A stretch of DNA of 64,000 nucleotides, taken from an uncultured Pelagibacteraceae bacterium. GTDB taxonomy: Bacteria; Pseudomonadota; Alphaproteobacteria; Pelagibacterales; Pelagibacteraceae. The position numbers and the translations under genes were made by a program. The stretch's first letter is position 1. Every line of letters begins with the position of its first letter. The notes beneath the pieces are model-generated. The model searched no databases, had not been told where the DNA came from, and saw only the letters and a program-made list of their open reading frames with translations. The stretch lies in contig CACNRG010000004.1 of the NCBI GenBank assembly GCA_902622805.1, positions 1 through 64,000 of the forward strand. Direction: 5' to 3'. This document shows positions 28,719-36,649 of the stretch, in pieces.

Positions 28719-29204
28719 ATGGTAATTTGGATTATTGGTTTATCAGGAAGTGGCAAAACATATTTAGCAAAAAAAATTTTTAAAGAACTTGCAAGAAAAA
28801 ACAAAAAATGTTTTTTAGTTGATGGTGACGTAGTAAGAAAATATATTTCATATGATTTAGGTTATTCAATTAAAGACAGAAAAATGAATTCTAAAATCAT
28901 TACTGATTTATGTAAATTTTTAGAAATAAATGGATATATCGTAATTTGCTCAATTTTATCTATTTTTCCTATGCATCAAAAAAATAACAGAAAAAAATTT
29001 AGTAAATATATTCAAATTTATTTAAAATCTGATCTTACTAAATTGATTAAGATAAATTCTAAAAAAGTTTATTCAAAAAAAAATGTTGTTGGGAAAGATA
29101 TAAAGTTTCCCATTCCTTATAAATCCCATTTCATTTTAGATAGATCAAATCTTAAAAAATATAAATATTACTACAGTAAAATTTTAGACAAAATTAGCAA
29201 ATAA
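28719..29204 (+). CDS. Adenylylsulfate-kinase-like P-loop kinase
   Basis: The 161-residue protein is a compact CysC-like kinase. Walker A is GLSGSGKT (7-14), the DGDVVR motif (35-40) matches the CysC DGDNVR, and DLGYSIKDRKMN (46-57) matches its DLGFS..DR.EN. The segment equivalent to the APS-contacting ISPHR reads LSIFPMHQ (80-87), without the Arg, and the usual RD-x-KG-LY motif is replaced by NSKKVYSKKN. True APS kinases are about 200 aa. It may therefore phosphorylate another substrate, for example a sugar or alcohol of the surface cassette. Confidence 0.7.
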   Translation: MVIWIIGLSGSGKTYLAKKIFKELARKNKKCFLVDGDVVRKYISYDLGYSIKDRKMNSKIITDLCKFLEINGYIVICSILSIFPMHQKNNRKKFSKYIQIYLKSDLTKLIKINSKKVYSKKNVVGKDIKFPIPYKSHFILDRSNLKKYKYYYSKILDKISK

Positions 29205-29278
29205 AGGTAATTATTTTTTACTTGAATAATTAAATTTTCTATGTGTAGTAGATATAAAGATTCATAATTTTTAAAAAC

Positions 29279-29965
29279 ATGGATAATTTAATCACACTTG
29301 CACAAGAGGAACAAATAGTAAGAAATATCACTCTTATTCAATTTACTATTTCATTATTTTTGTCACTTATCCTGAATTTAATTTTAGCAAAATTTTACAA
29401 GTATTTTAATGATAGCTATTCCAATCCTACATCTGTAATTGAGACAATTGTTTTAGTGGGTATTATAATAACATTGATTATGGTAATTATTGGTTCAAAC
29501 ATAGCTCGAGCCTTTGCTCTAGTGGGAGCAATGTCGATAGTAAGATTTAGGAACCCTTTAAAAAATCCCAAAGATTTAGTTTACATTTTTGCATCTATAG
29601 CAATTGGAATGGCTTGTGGAACCTTTTTTTATGAGTATGCAATTATATTTTTAGTTATATTCATTATAGGAAACTATATTTTGAAGGGTTCAAAATCTAC
29701 AAAAGAAAATAAAAATTTTAGAATTATTAAAATTAAGATAAAGTTAGAAGATAATAACTTTTTAAAAAGTTTATTTACTAAACACAAACTAAATGAAAAA
29801 TTAATAAATTCCTCAAGCTTTTCCTACAATGAAGAACAATATTTAGATCAAGTATTTGAAATAAATTTTAAAAATGAAAAAGATTATGATGAATTTTTAA
29901 ATATTATTAATAGTAAAAAAATTGAATATAACACTTTATTAGGTGAAGCTAATTCTGGTATTTAA
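29279..29965 (+). CDS. DUF4956 membrane protein
   Basis: The 228-residue protein has four predicted membrane segments (about 19-40, 57-75, 101-116, 118-136) and the family signature GAMSIVRFRNPLKNP between the second and third, followed by a soluble C-terminal domain of about 90 residues. DUF4956 proteins have no proven function but often occur next to VTC-domain polymerases and CotH proteins. The TAA overlaps the next ATG by one base, so it is translationally coupled to the CotH gene. Confidence 0.88.
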   Translation: MDNLITLAQEEQIVRNITLIQFTISLFLSLILNLILAKFYKYFNDSYSNPTSVIETIVLVGIIITLIMVIIGSNIARAFALVGAMSIVRFRNPLKNPKDLVYIFASIAIGMACGTFFYEYAIIFLVIFIIGNYILKGSKSTKENKNFRIIKIKIKLEDNNFLKSLFTKHKLNEKLINSSSFSYNEEQYLDQVFEINFKNEKDYDEFLNIINSKKIEYNTLLGEANSGI

Positions 29966-32655
29966 TGCTATTAAGAATTTTGGTATCAACAATAGTTTTA
30001 ATTTTTGTTTTATTATCATTTTTAGTTCATGATAATTATAAAAACTTATATAAATATCGTGATTTTTCTTATCCCTCCAGTTTAAAAAGAGATTTAATTT
30101 TTGAGGCTCTTTTAGATACCAGATCTGACATCTATCGTACCTTTGATAAATTTTACTATAATGAGAATGATGAAAATAATATTAATAAAGTTTTTTTAAA
30201 TATAAATAAAAAAGGTAACTTTGAAAAAGCGAGAGATTATTGGCATGACAAAACTTTATTGGGAGACTTAACTAAAAATAATTATTTTCCTTCTACTATC
30301 AATTTTGACTCCACTAACAATATATTTCAAAAATCTCAATTTAGATTTAGAGGTAAAAGTGATTGGCATTTAAGAATAGAAAAACCATCTTTAAGAGTCA
30401 AATTAAGGCATTATGAAAATTACAATATGATGAAACACTTAAATTTAACTTTTCCAGAAGGAAGAGGGATTATTGAAAATTATTATGCAGATTTAATTTC
30501 AAGAAAAATTGGTTTAATTGGTCACTATGGTGAATTAGTTGAACTTTATATAAACAATTTGAACTTTGGAGTTTATCATTTGCATTCAAGAGAAGATGAG
30601 AACTTGATTAGAATAAATAAAAGAATGCCTGGACCTATATTATCTGGACAAAATTTAAAAATTGATAAATGGAATATTGATGATTTTAAGATAGTAAATC
30701 TAGAGAGTATTTCAAGAAACAAAGATATTTTTCATAAAATGATTAATGAAATAAATAAACCAAACAAAGATATCGAGGATTGGAATAGATTGTGGAAACT
30801 CATCAACTTTGAACAAACAGCTAAACATGTAGCTTTAAATGCAATTCTATTGAATTTACATAATGATTATTGGCATAATCATGAATTTTTTTATGATAAA
30901 ACTCTTGGAAGAATAGAACCAATATTAAATGATACATTATCACTTGGAACATATGTTTACCCAAGAGGCTATGATAGATTTTCTTTTAAAACATTTATGA
31001 GTGAAGAAAAGGCAGATCATAGAATACCTATAAATCAAAAAACAAACCCTTTTTTTAATAAAATTATTTCTGATACAAATTTTTATCATAGAAAGAACCA
31101 GATAATTTTATCTTTAATTAATGATCAATTAAGTGTTAAGAATCAATCAAAACTTATATCAAATATTTATAATCATATTGATAATGCCGTTTATAGAGAT
31201 AAGCATAAAAGATATTTAGCTCAGAGATTAAATGGTCCCCAAATAGCAAAATCTTCAAACTATGAATATGAAATTTATAAAAAGAATATTTTTGAATTTA
31301 TAAAAAAAAGAAATTTATTTCTTAAAGATAAATTAAGTGAAAATTCACTATTGTTCAGTTTAATTGAATTAAAAGAATTCCAAAATCAAAAGTTTATTAA
31401 AATTCAATATAAAGGTGAATTACCATTAGAATTAGAAAAAACATTTTCGAATGAAATAAAACTTTATGTGCCTTCAAGTAAAAAATTTATGAAACCTGAT
31501 TTTGAATATATTACATTTCATACCGGTTTAGAAATAATTAGAAATAATGATATGTTTACTAATGCTAAATTAGGAAAAGATATTTTTCATGATCATCACT
31601 ATGTTCCAGCTTATCAAACTTATTTATTAAAAGTAGATGACAATTTTGATAAAAATAAATTTAAAAATCTGCTTCAAAGTAAAAAGAATGTTAATTTTGA
31701 AGAAATTTTAATAGATAAACAATTATCAATAAATGATATCGAATATAATAAATCTACTATACATGTTTGGAATAAAGAGAAACCTTTGAAACAAGATATT
31801 GTTTTTGAGAAAGGTGATCACGATATAAAAGAAGATATTTTTGTTAATAAAAATCAAAGATTGATTATTAAAGATGGCTCAAATCTTTTTTTATGGCCTG
31901 GTGTATCAATTTTTTCAGAGGGTAAAGTTAATATAGATGGAAATCAGTTGGGTGTTGTTTTAAAAAATAAATTTTCAAATCAACCATGGGGAAATTTATC
32001 TATTATTGGTGAGCACACAAATGGAAGCTATATAAAGAATACTACTATTAAAGGTGGATCAGCAAAAGATATTGATAATATTCTTTTTTCAGGAATGATT
32101 AATTTTTTTTGGAACAAAGATATTTTATTAAAAGATTTAATTATTAGTAATAATTCAATAGGAGATGATACAATTCATTTCACAAAAAGCCATGGTAATA
32201 TAATTAATTTAGAAATTTCCAACTGTCTCAGCGACTGCATTGATATGGACCATTCAATTTATGAGATTGAAAATCTAATTTGTACTGATAGTTTAAATGA
32301 TGGTCTTGATTTAATGGAGTCAATAGTGAGTGCAAATAATCTCAATTTTTCGAAAAATATGGATAAATCAATTTCAGTTGGTGAGGCCTCTAAATTAACC
32401 GTTAATAAAATAACAATTACGGAGTCAAATATTGGTGTAGCATCAAAAGATGATTCGAATGTTGATCTTACCAATGTAATGATTGAAAATTCAAATATTG
32501 GTTTAGATTCTTACAGAAAAAATACTAGATATAAATCATCTGGCAAAATTAGTTTAAAAGATTATAAATTAATTAATAATAAATTAGATCTTAAATTTAT
32601 AGATCCATCTAATATTAATTTTAATTTTAAAGAGTTAAATTACATTAAAAATTAA
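29965..32655 (+). CDS. CotH-kinase-like protein with C-terminal beta-helix
   Basis: The 896-residue protein has an N-terminal membrane anchor (about 4-22) and is probably exported. The central region resembles CotH: FRFRGKSDWHLRIEK (about 125-140) and SLRVKLR, then GVYHLHSREDENLI, and NHEFFYDKTLGRIEPILND (about 306-325) with the late Asp. From about residue 630 to 850 it repeats short Asn/Asp/Ile-rich turns (for example NIINLEISNCLSDCIDMD) typical of a right-handed parallel beta-helix that could bind glycans. It is joined by TAATG junctions to DUF4956 upstream and the VTC gene downstream. CotH kinases phosphorylate secreted proteins; the target here is unknown. Confidence 0.75.
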   Translation: MLLRILVSTIVLIFVLLSFLVHDNYKNLYKYRDFSYPSSLKRDLIFEALLDTRSDIYRTFDKFYYNENDENNINKVFLNINKKGNFEKARDYWHDKTLLGDLTKNNYFPSTINFDSTNNIFQKSQFRFRGKSDWHLRIEKPSLRVKLRHYENYNMMKHLNLTFPEGRGIIENYYADLISRKIGLIGHYGELVELYINNLNFGVYHLHSREDENLIRINKRMPGPILSGQNLKIDKWNIDDFKIVNLESISRNKDIFHKMINEINKPNKDIEDWNRLWKLINFEQTAKHVALNAILLNLHNDYWHNHEFFYDKTLGRIEPILNDTLSLGTYVYPRGYDRFSFKTFMSEEKADHRIPINQKTNPFFNKIISDTNFYHRKNQIILSLINDQLSVKNQSKLISNIYNHIDNAVYRDKHKRYLAQRLNGPQIAKSSNYEYEIYKKNIFEFIKKRNLFLKDKLSENSLLFSLIELKEFQNQKFIKIQYKGELPLELEKTFSNEIKLYVPSSKKFMKPDFEYITFHTGLEIIRNNDMFTNAKLGKDIFHDHHYVPAYQTYLLKVDDNFDKNKFKNLLQSKKNVNFEEILIDKQLSINDIEYNKSTIHVWNKEKPLKQDIVFEKGDHDIKEDIFVNKNQRLIIKDGSNLFLWPGVSIFSEGKVNIDGNQLGVVLKNKFSNQPWGNLSIIGEHTNGSYIKNTTIKGGSAKDIDNILFSGMINFFWNKDILLKDLIISNNSIGDDTIHFTKSHGNIINLEISNCLSDCIDMDHSIYEIENLICTDSLNDGLDLMESIVSANNLNFSKNMDKSISVGEASKLTVNKITITESNIGVASKDDSNVDLTNVMIENSNIGLDSYRKNTRYKSSGKISLKDYKLINNKLDLKFIDPSNINFNFKELNYIKN

Positions 32656-33344
32656 TGAACTACTTCGAAAGATTTGAAAAAAAATTCTTAATTACATTAG
32701 ATCAAAAAGAAAAAATAAAAAATAAGTTTAGTAATATTTTTATTTCAGAATTTAAAAGAGGCTATAGTTGTTATTCATTATATTTTGATGATCTAAATTT
32801 TTCTACTTTAAAACAAAAACAAGAAGGCCTAACCGAAAGACATAAGATAAGACTTAGAGGCTATTTTCATGATATGAAAGATAAAATTAAACAATGGCAT
32901 CTTGAAATAAAGTCAAAAAAAAATAATATAGTAAAAAAAAAGAAAATTACTTTTGGAAATCACGAGGTTAAGCAAAATTTACTAAAAAAAAATTATTCTT
33001 TTTTTACAAAAAATTTTTTTGAGACATCAAGAACATATTACCAACCTACTTATATAACATTTTATCATAGAGATGCATTGATTAGTAATATTTTACCTCA
33101 TTGTAGAATTACATTTGACACAAACATAAGATGCTTTAAATACAGTAATGATTTATTTGGAAAAACAAACATTAACCAAAACTATATTTTAAATCCAAAT
33201 AGAATATTACTTGAACTAAAATATACAAATTTTTTACCTAAATTTATTTCTGATTATTTTGTTCATTTAAATCTTGAACAAGTTACTTTTTCAAAATATG
33301 TCGATGGTTATGAGCAATATAGAATAAATCCAATTAATACTTAA
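32655..33344 (+). CDS. VTC-domain (polyphosphate polymerase-like) protein
   Basis: The 229-residue protein has the triphosphate-tunnel layout of the Vtc4 catalytic domain: FERFEKKF (4-11), RHKIRLRGY (62-70), HLEIKSK...KKKK (82-97), RITFDTNIR (151-159), LLELKY (185-190) and SKYVDGYEQY (213-222). These Glu, Lys and Arg positions line the tunnel in known enzymes that polymerise phosphate from ATP. It has no membrane segment; the coupled DUF4956 protein could supply one. The TAATG overlap with the CotH gene supports a single functional unit. Confidence 0.85.
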   Translation: MNYFERFEKKFLITLDQKEKIKNKFSNIFISEFKRGYSCYSLYFDDLNFSTLKQKQEGLTERHKIRLRGYFHDMKDKIKQWHLEIKSKKNNIVKKKKITFGNHEVKQNLLKKNYSFFTKNFFETSRTYYQPTYITFYHRDALISNILPHCRITFDTNIRCFKYSNDLFGKTNINQNYILNPNRILLELKYTNFLPKFISDYFVHLNLEQVTFSKYVDGYEQYRINPINT

Positions 33345-33361
33345 TCCTGAATAAAAAAAGT

Positions 33362-33390
33362 TTGTAAATTTTAAGTAAATAATATTTAAT
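33362..33390 (+). promoter_or_regulatory. Possible promoter directly before the Ldh2-family gene
   Basis: TTGTAA (33362-33367) and TTTAAT (33385-33390) are 17 bases apart. The start point would fall at or next to the ATG at 33397, implying a leaderless message. In such AT-rich DNA this could be a chance match. Confidence 0.25.
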
Positions 33391-33396
33391 AGTTTT

Positions 33397-34395
33397 ATGA
33401 GCACTGTTTCATTATCTTTAGAAGAAATTTTTGATTTAGCTAAAAAAACCTTATTAGCTAATGGTTGCGATGACGAAACCGCATTAATATTATCTGAATT
33501 GATAAAAAATGCTGAAAGAGATGGTTCTGTATCTCATGGTTTATTTAGATTACCTGCTTATGTTTCTGGTCTTAAAAGTGGAAAAATAAATGGGAAAGGT
33601 AGACCAGAAGTTAAGAAAATTTCATCATCAGTTATCAAAGTATTAGGAAATAATTGTCTTGCTCCAGTAGTTCTTTCAAAAGGAATTCCGGAACTTATTA
33701 AAACTGCGAAAGAAAATGGTGTTGCAGTATTAGCAATTACTAATTCTCATCATATGGCTGCTATGTGGCCTGAAACAGAAAAATTAGCAGAAAACGGTCT
33801 TGTTGCATTTGCTTGCACTTCATATAAACCCGCAGTTGCTCCTGCAGGTGCTTCTAAAGCATTATTCGGAACTAATCCAATTTCATTTGCTTGGCCAAGA
33901 CCTGAAAAAACTCCTGTCGTTTATGATATGGCAACTGCATCAATGGCTATGGGTGAAGTACAAGTTGCTAAAAGAGAGGGTCACGAAGTACCTCTTGGAA
34001 CAGGACTTACTAAAGATGGAAAGGAGACAACCAAACCAGACGAAATAATAGATGGAGGTGTATTATTACCATTTGGAGGTTACAAAGGATCTGCTATTGC
34101 AATGATGGTTGAATTATTAGCTGGAGCATTAGTTGGTGATAATTTTAGTTATGAAACAGCAGCGAAAGATAATAATGATGGTGGTCCTCCAAGTGGGGGA
34201 GAATTTATTTTAGCTATCTGTCCTGATAAAACAGCAGGAACAGAATGGCAAAAACATTCAGAAGAATTTTTTAAAAAGATGAAATCAATGGGTGAAGTAA
34301 GATTACCTGGAGAAAGACGTCATAAGAATAGAATAGATACAGGCCCAAGAAATATTAACGAAGAATTAGTAAATAAAATTAAATCTTTAAGCTAA
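33397..34395 (+). CDS. Ldh2-family NAD(P)-dependent oxidoreductase
   Basis: The 332-residue protein belongs to the malate/L-lactate dehydrogenase type 2 family (Ldh_2), which also holds ureidoglycolate dehydrogenases and delta-1-piperideine/pyrroline-2-carboxylate reductases. Family marks are SHGLFRLPAYV near 47-57, the TNSHHMAAMWP active-site His region near 113-123, the NPISFAWP segment, and PFGGYKGSAIAMMVELLAGAL near 225. The substrate cannot be decided from motifs. It stands at the end of the surface cassette but is convergent with xthA, and they overlap by 9 bases. Confidence 0.88.
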   Translation: MSTVSLSLEEIFDLAKKTLLANGCDDETALILSELIKNAERDGSVSHGLFRLPAYVSGLKSGKINGKGRPEVKKISSSVIKVLGNNCLAPVVLSKGIPELIKTAKENGVAVLAITNSHHMAAMWPETEKLAENGLVAFACTSYKPAVAPAGASKALFGTNPISFAWPRPEKTPVVYDMATASMAMGEVQVAKREGHEVPLGTGLTKDGKETTKPDEIIDGGVLLPFGGYKGSAIAMMVELLAGALVGDNFSYETAAKDNNDGGPPSGGEFILAICPDKTAGTEWQKHSEEFFKKMKSMGEVRLPGERRHKNRIDTGPRNINEELVNKIKSLS

Positions 34396-35163
34396 AATAA
34401 TCTCAATTGGTGTATGATCTGAGGGCTTTTCTCTTCCACGTGGTTCTTTATTTATATTAATATTTTTTATGTTTTCTAAAATTGAGTTTGATACCAAAAA
34501 GTGATCTATACGCATTCCATTATTTTTTTGCCAAGCACCTCTCATATAATCCCAAAAAGTATATCCTTCTTTGTCAACATTAAAATGACGATAAACATCG
34601 TTAAAACCAAGATTAATCATTTCCCTAAATTTTTTTCTTATTTCAAGTCGGTATAAAGCATCGTCTTCAAAATTTTTAACATTATATACATCTTCAGCTG
34701 ATGGAATGATGTTAAAATCACCAGCTAAAATAATTTTAGAATTTTTTTTTGTTAAAGTTTTTAATTGTTTTATTAATTTATCAAGCCAATTTTTTTTATA
34801 ATTATATTTTTCTGTATCTACAGGATTACCATTAGGGGTATAAATATTAATTAATTGTATATTTTTTTTCTTATATTCAAATTCAGCTGAAATTATTCTC
34901 GATTGCTTTAACTTATCCTTAATTAAATCTGTTTTGACATTTTTTAATTTATTTTTTGATATAATTGCAACACCATTATAACTTTTTTGACCAAAAACAT
35001 GACTTTCATAGTCCATTGAGGAAAAATCATCATACGGAAAATTAATATCCTCAGTTTTGATTTCCTGCATCATTAAAATATCAGGTTTATATTTTAATAA
35101 ATAGCTTTTGATGTTTTCAATTCTTGCTCTTACAGAGTTTACATTCCAGGATGAAATGAGCAT
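34387..35163 (-). CDS. xthA: Exodeoxyribonuclease III family AP endonuclease
   Basis: This base-excision repair nuclease cleaves at abasic sites. The catalytic motifs of the EEP fold are visible: SWNVNSVRARIENI at the N-terminus, LMMQEIKTED with the metal-binding Glu, GDFNIIPSAEDVYN, and the terminal KPSDHTPI Asp-His pair. The start at 35163 (MLISSWNVN) gives 258 residues and overlaps the upstream stop as TAATG; the frame is open 30 bases further upstream inside the neighbour, but that extension is not family-like. Confidence 0.95.
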   Translation of the reverse strand: MLISSWNVNSVRARIENIKSYLLKYKPDILMMQEIKTEDINFPYDDFSSMDYESHVFGQKSYNGVAIISKNKLKNVKTDLIKDKLKQSRIISAEFEYKKKNIQLINIYTPNGNPVDTEKYNYKKNWLDKLIKQLKTLTKKNSKIILAGDFNIIPSAEDVYNVKNFEDDALYRLEIRKKFREMINLGFNDVYRHFNVDKEGYTFWDYMRGAWQKNNGMRIDHFLVSNSILENIKNININKEPRGREKPSDHTPIEIILA

Positions 35164-35480
35164 TAAAGCGAGAAAGAAACTCCACAACCACATGAAGATT
35201 TGGTTTGCGGATTAGAAATTTTGAATTGTTCACCAATTAGTTCAGAAACATAATCAATCTCAGACCCTTTAAGTAAATCAGCTGAAGTTTTATCAATTAA
35301 AATATTTTGGTAATTTAAATCGTCATCTTTTTTTGATTTGTCAAAAGTAAATTCATATTGAAAACCAGAACATCCACCACCTTTAATAGCGATTCTGAAG
35401 AATGATCCTTTATCTTTTTTTGATAACAAATTATCTATTTGTTTTAAAGCTTTATCCGTAAATTTAATTTCTTTAATCAT
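35163..35480 (-). CDS. erpA: Iron-sulfur cluster insertion protein (ErpA/IscA family)
   Basis: This A-type Fe-S carrier has 105 residues and the three conserved cysteines C37 (GGGCSGFQYEF), C97 and C99 (SSCGCGVSF). It would deliver clusters to apo-proteins such as LipA and IlvD in this window. ErpA and IscA cannot be firmly separated by motif alone. It is coupled to xthA (one-base overlap) and divergent from dgt with a 50-base gap. Confidence 0.9.
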   Translation of the reverse strand: MIKEIKFTDKALKQIDNLLSKKDKGSFFRIAIKGGGCSGFQYEFTFDKSKKDDDLNYQNILIDKTSADLLKGSEIDYVSELIGEQFKISNPQTKSSCGCGVSFSL

Positions 35481-35530
35481 GTCTGAACACTGGTATTACT
35501 AATATAATACTAAATTATTTAAATTAAAGG

Positions 35531-36649
35531 ATGAAAAAAGACACTTTGTTAGGCGTATTTAAAAGTAAAGGTAGACTTAATAAAGAAGCTAATTCAAAAT
35601 ACAGATCTCCTTTTCAACGTGATAGAGATCGTATAATTCACAGCGCATCATTTAGAAGATTAAAGCATAAAACCCAAGTATTTGTTAATACTGAAGGGGA
35701 TCATTTTAGGACCAGAATCACACATTCAATTGAAGTTGCTCAAATAGCAAGATCAATTACTAAGTATTTAAAATTAAATGAAGATTTAGCTGAAACTTTA
35801 AGTCTTGCTCATGATTTAGGACATACGCCATTTGGTCATGCAGGAGAAGATGCTCTAGATGAATGTATGCAAGATTATGGAGGTTTTGATCATAATCTTC
35901 AGACACTAAGAATAGTTATGTTTTTAGAGAATAAATATTTTAAATTTGCTGGACTAAACTTAACTCTTGAAACTTTAGAAGGACTTTTAAAACATAACGG
36001 ACCAGTAGATGATTTAGGTATGGTGAATAAACTAATAGGTTTAAAAGTTTTCAAAAATAAGATTAATTTTAATACTTATCCATCATTAGAAGCTCAAATA
36101 TCAGCTATATCAGATGATATTGCATATAATAATCATGATATTCAGGATGGAATTAAAGCCAATTTATTTAAACTTGAGGAATTAGTTGAAATAGATTTTT
36201 TTAATAACATTTATCAAAAATATAAAAAAAAAATTAATAAAAAAAATTATAAAATTACCATTTACCAAATCATAAGAGACTCAATAGATATTATGATTAG
36301 AGACTTATTAAGGAATACGGAAAAAAATATTAGAAAATTTAAAATTAAGTCATTAAAAGATGTATCAAAATCAAATCAATTAATTGTTTCTTTCTCAGAT
36401 AAAATACAAAATTCAGAACAAAAAATCAGAGCATTTTTAAGACATAGAATGTATGACAATAAATCAGTGCTAAGTAAGAATCAAAGAGGCAAAATGATAA
36501 TTAAGAAATTATTCAAAATAATTAAATCAAATCCCAGAAAATTTCTGACTAAAGAGCAATTGACTAAAGACAAATATAGAGCTATTTCAGATTTTATATC
36601 TGGTATGACAGATAGATATGCAATTAACCTTTATAACGATAATAAATGA
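35531..36649 (+). CDS. dgt: dGTPase-like HD-domain triphosphohydrolase
   Basis: The enzyme hydrolyses dNTPs to nucleosides and triphosphate. The 372-residue length fits the short alphaproteobacterial type. HD-domain ligands are visible: RTRITHSIEVAQIARSI (first His), LAHDLGHTPFGHAGE (His-Asp pair and the next His) and ISDDIAYNNHD (the late Asp, near 195). The N-terminal RDRDRIIHSASFRRL is the family opening. It overlaps argS by 4 bases (ATGA), the usual order in alphaproteobacteria. Confidence 0.95.
   Translation: MKKDTLLGVFKSKGRLNKEANSKYRSPFQRDRDRIIHSASFRRLKHKTQVFVNTEGDHFRTRITHSIEVAQIARSITKYLKLNEDLAETLSLAHDLGHTPFGHAGEDALDECMQDYGGFDHNLQTLRIVMFLENKYFKFAGLNLTLETLEGLLKHNGPVDDLGMVNKLIGLKVFKNKINFNTYPSLEAQISAISDDIAYNNHDIQDGIKANLFKLEELVEIDFFNNIYQKYKKKINKKNYKITIYQIIRDSIDIMIRDLLRNTEKNIRKFKIKSLKDVSKSNQLIVSFSDKIQNSEQKIRAFLRHRMYDNKSVLSKNQRGKMIIKKLFKIIKSNPRKFLTKEQLTKDKYRAISDFISGMTDRYAINLYNDNK

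Noticed and set aside
35164..35193. N-terminal extension of xthA into erpA
   Set aside because: The added residues are not family-like; the ATG at 35163 gives the standard MxISSWNVNS start and a TAATG junction.
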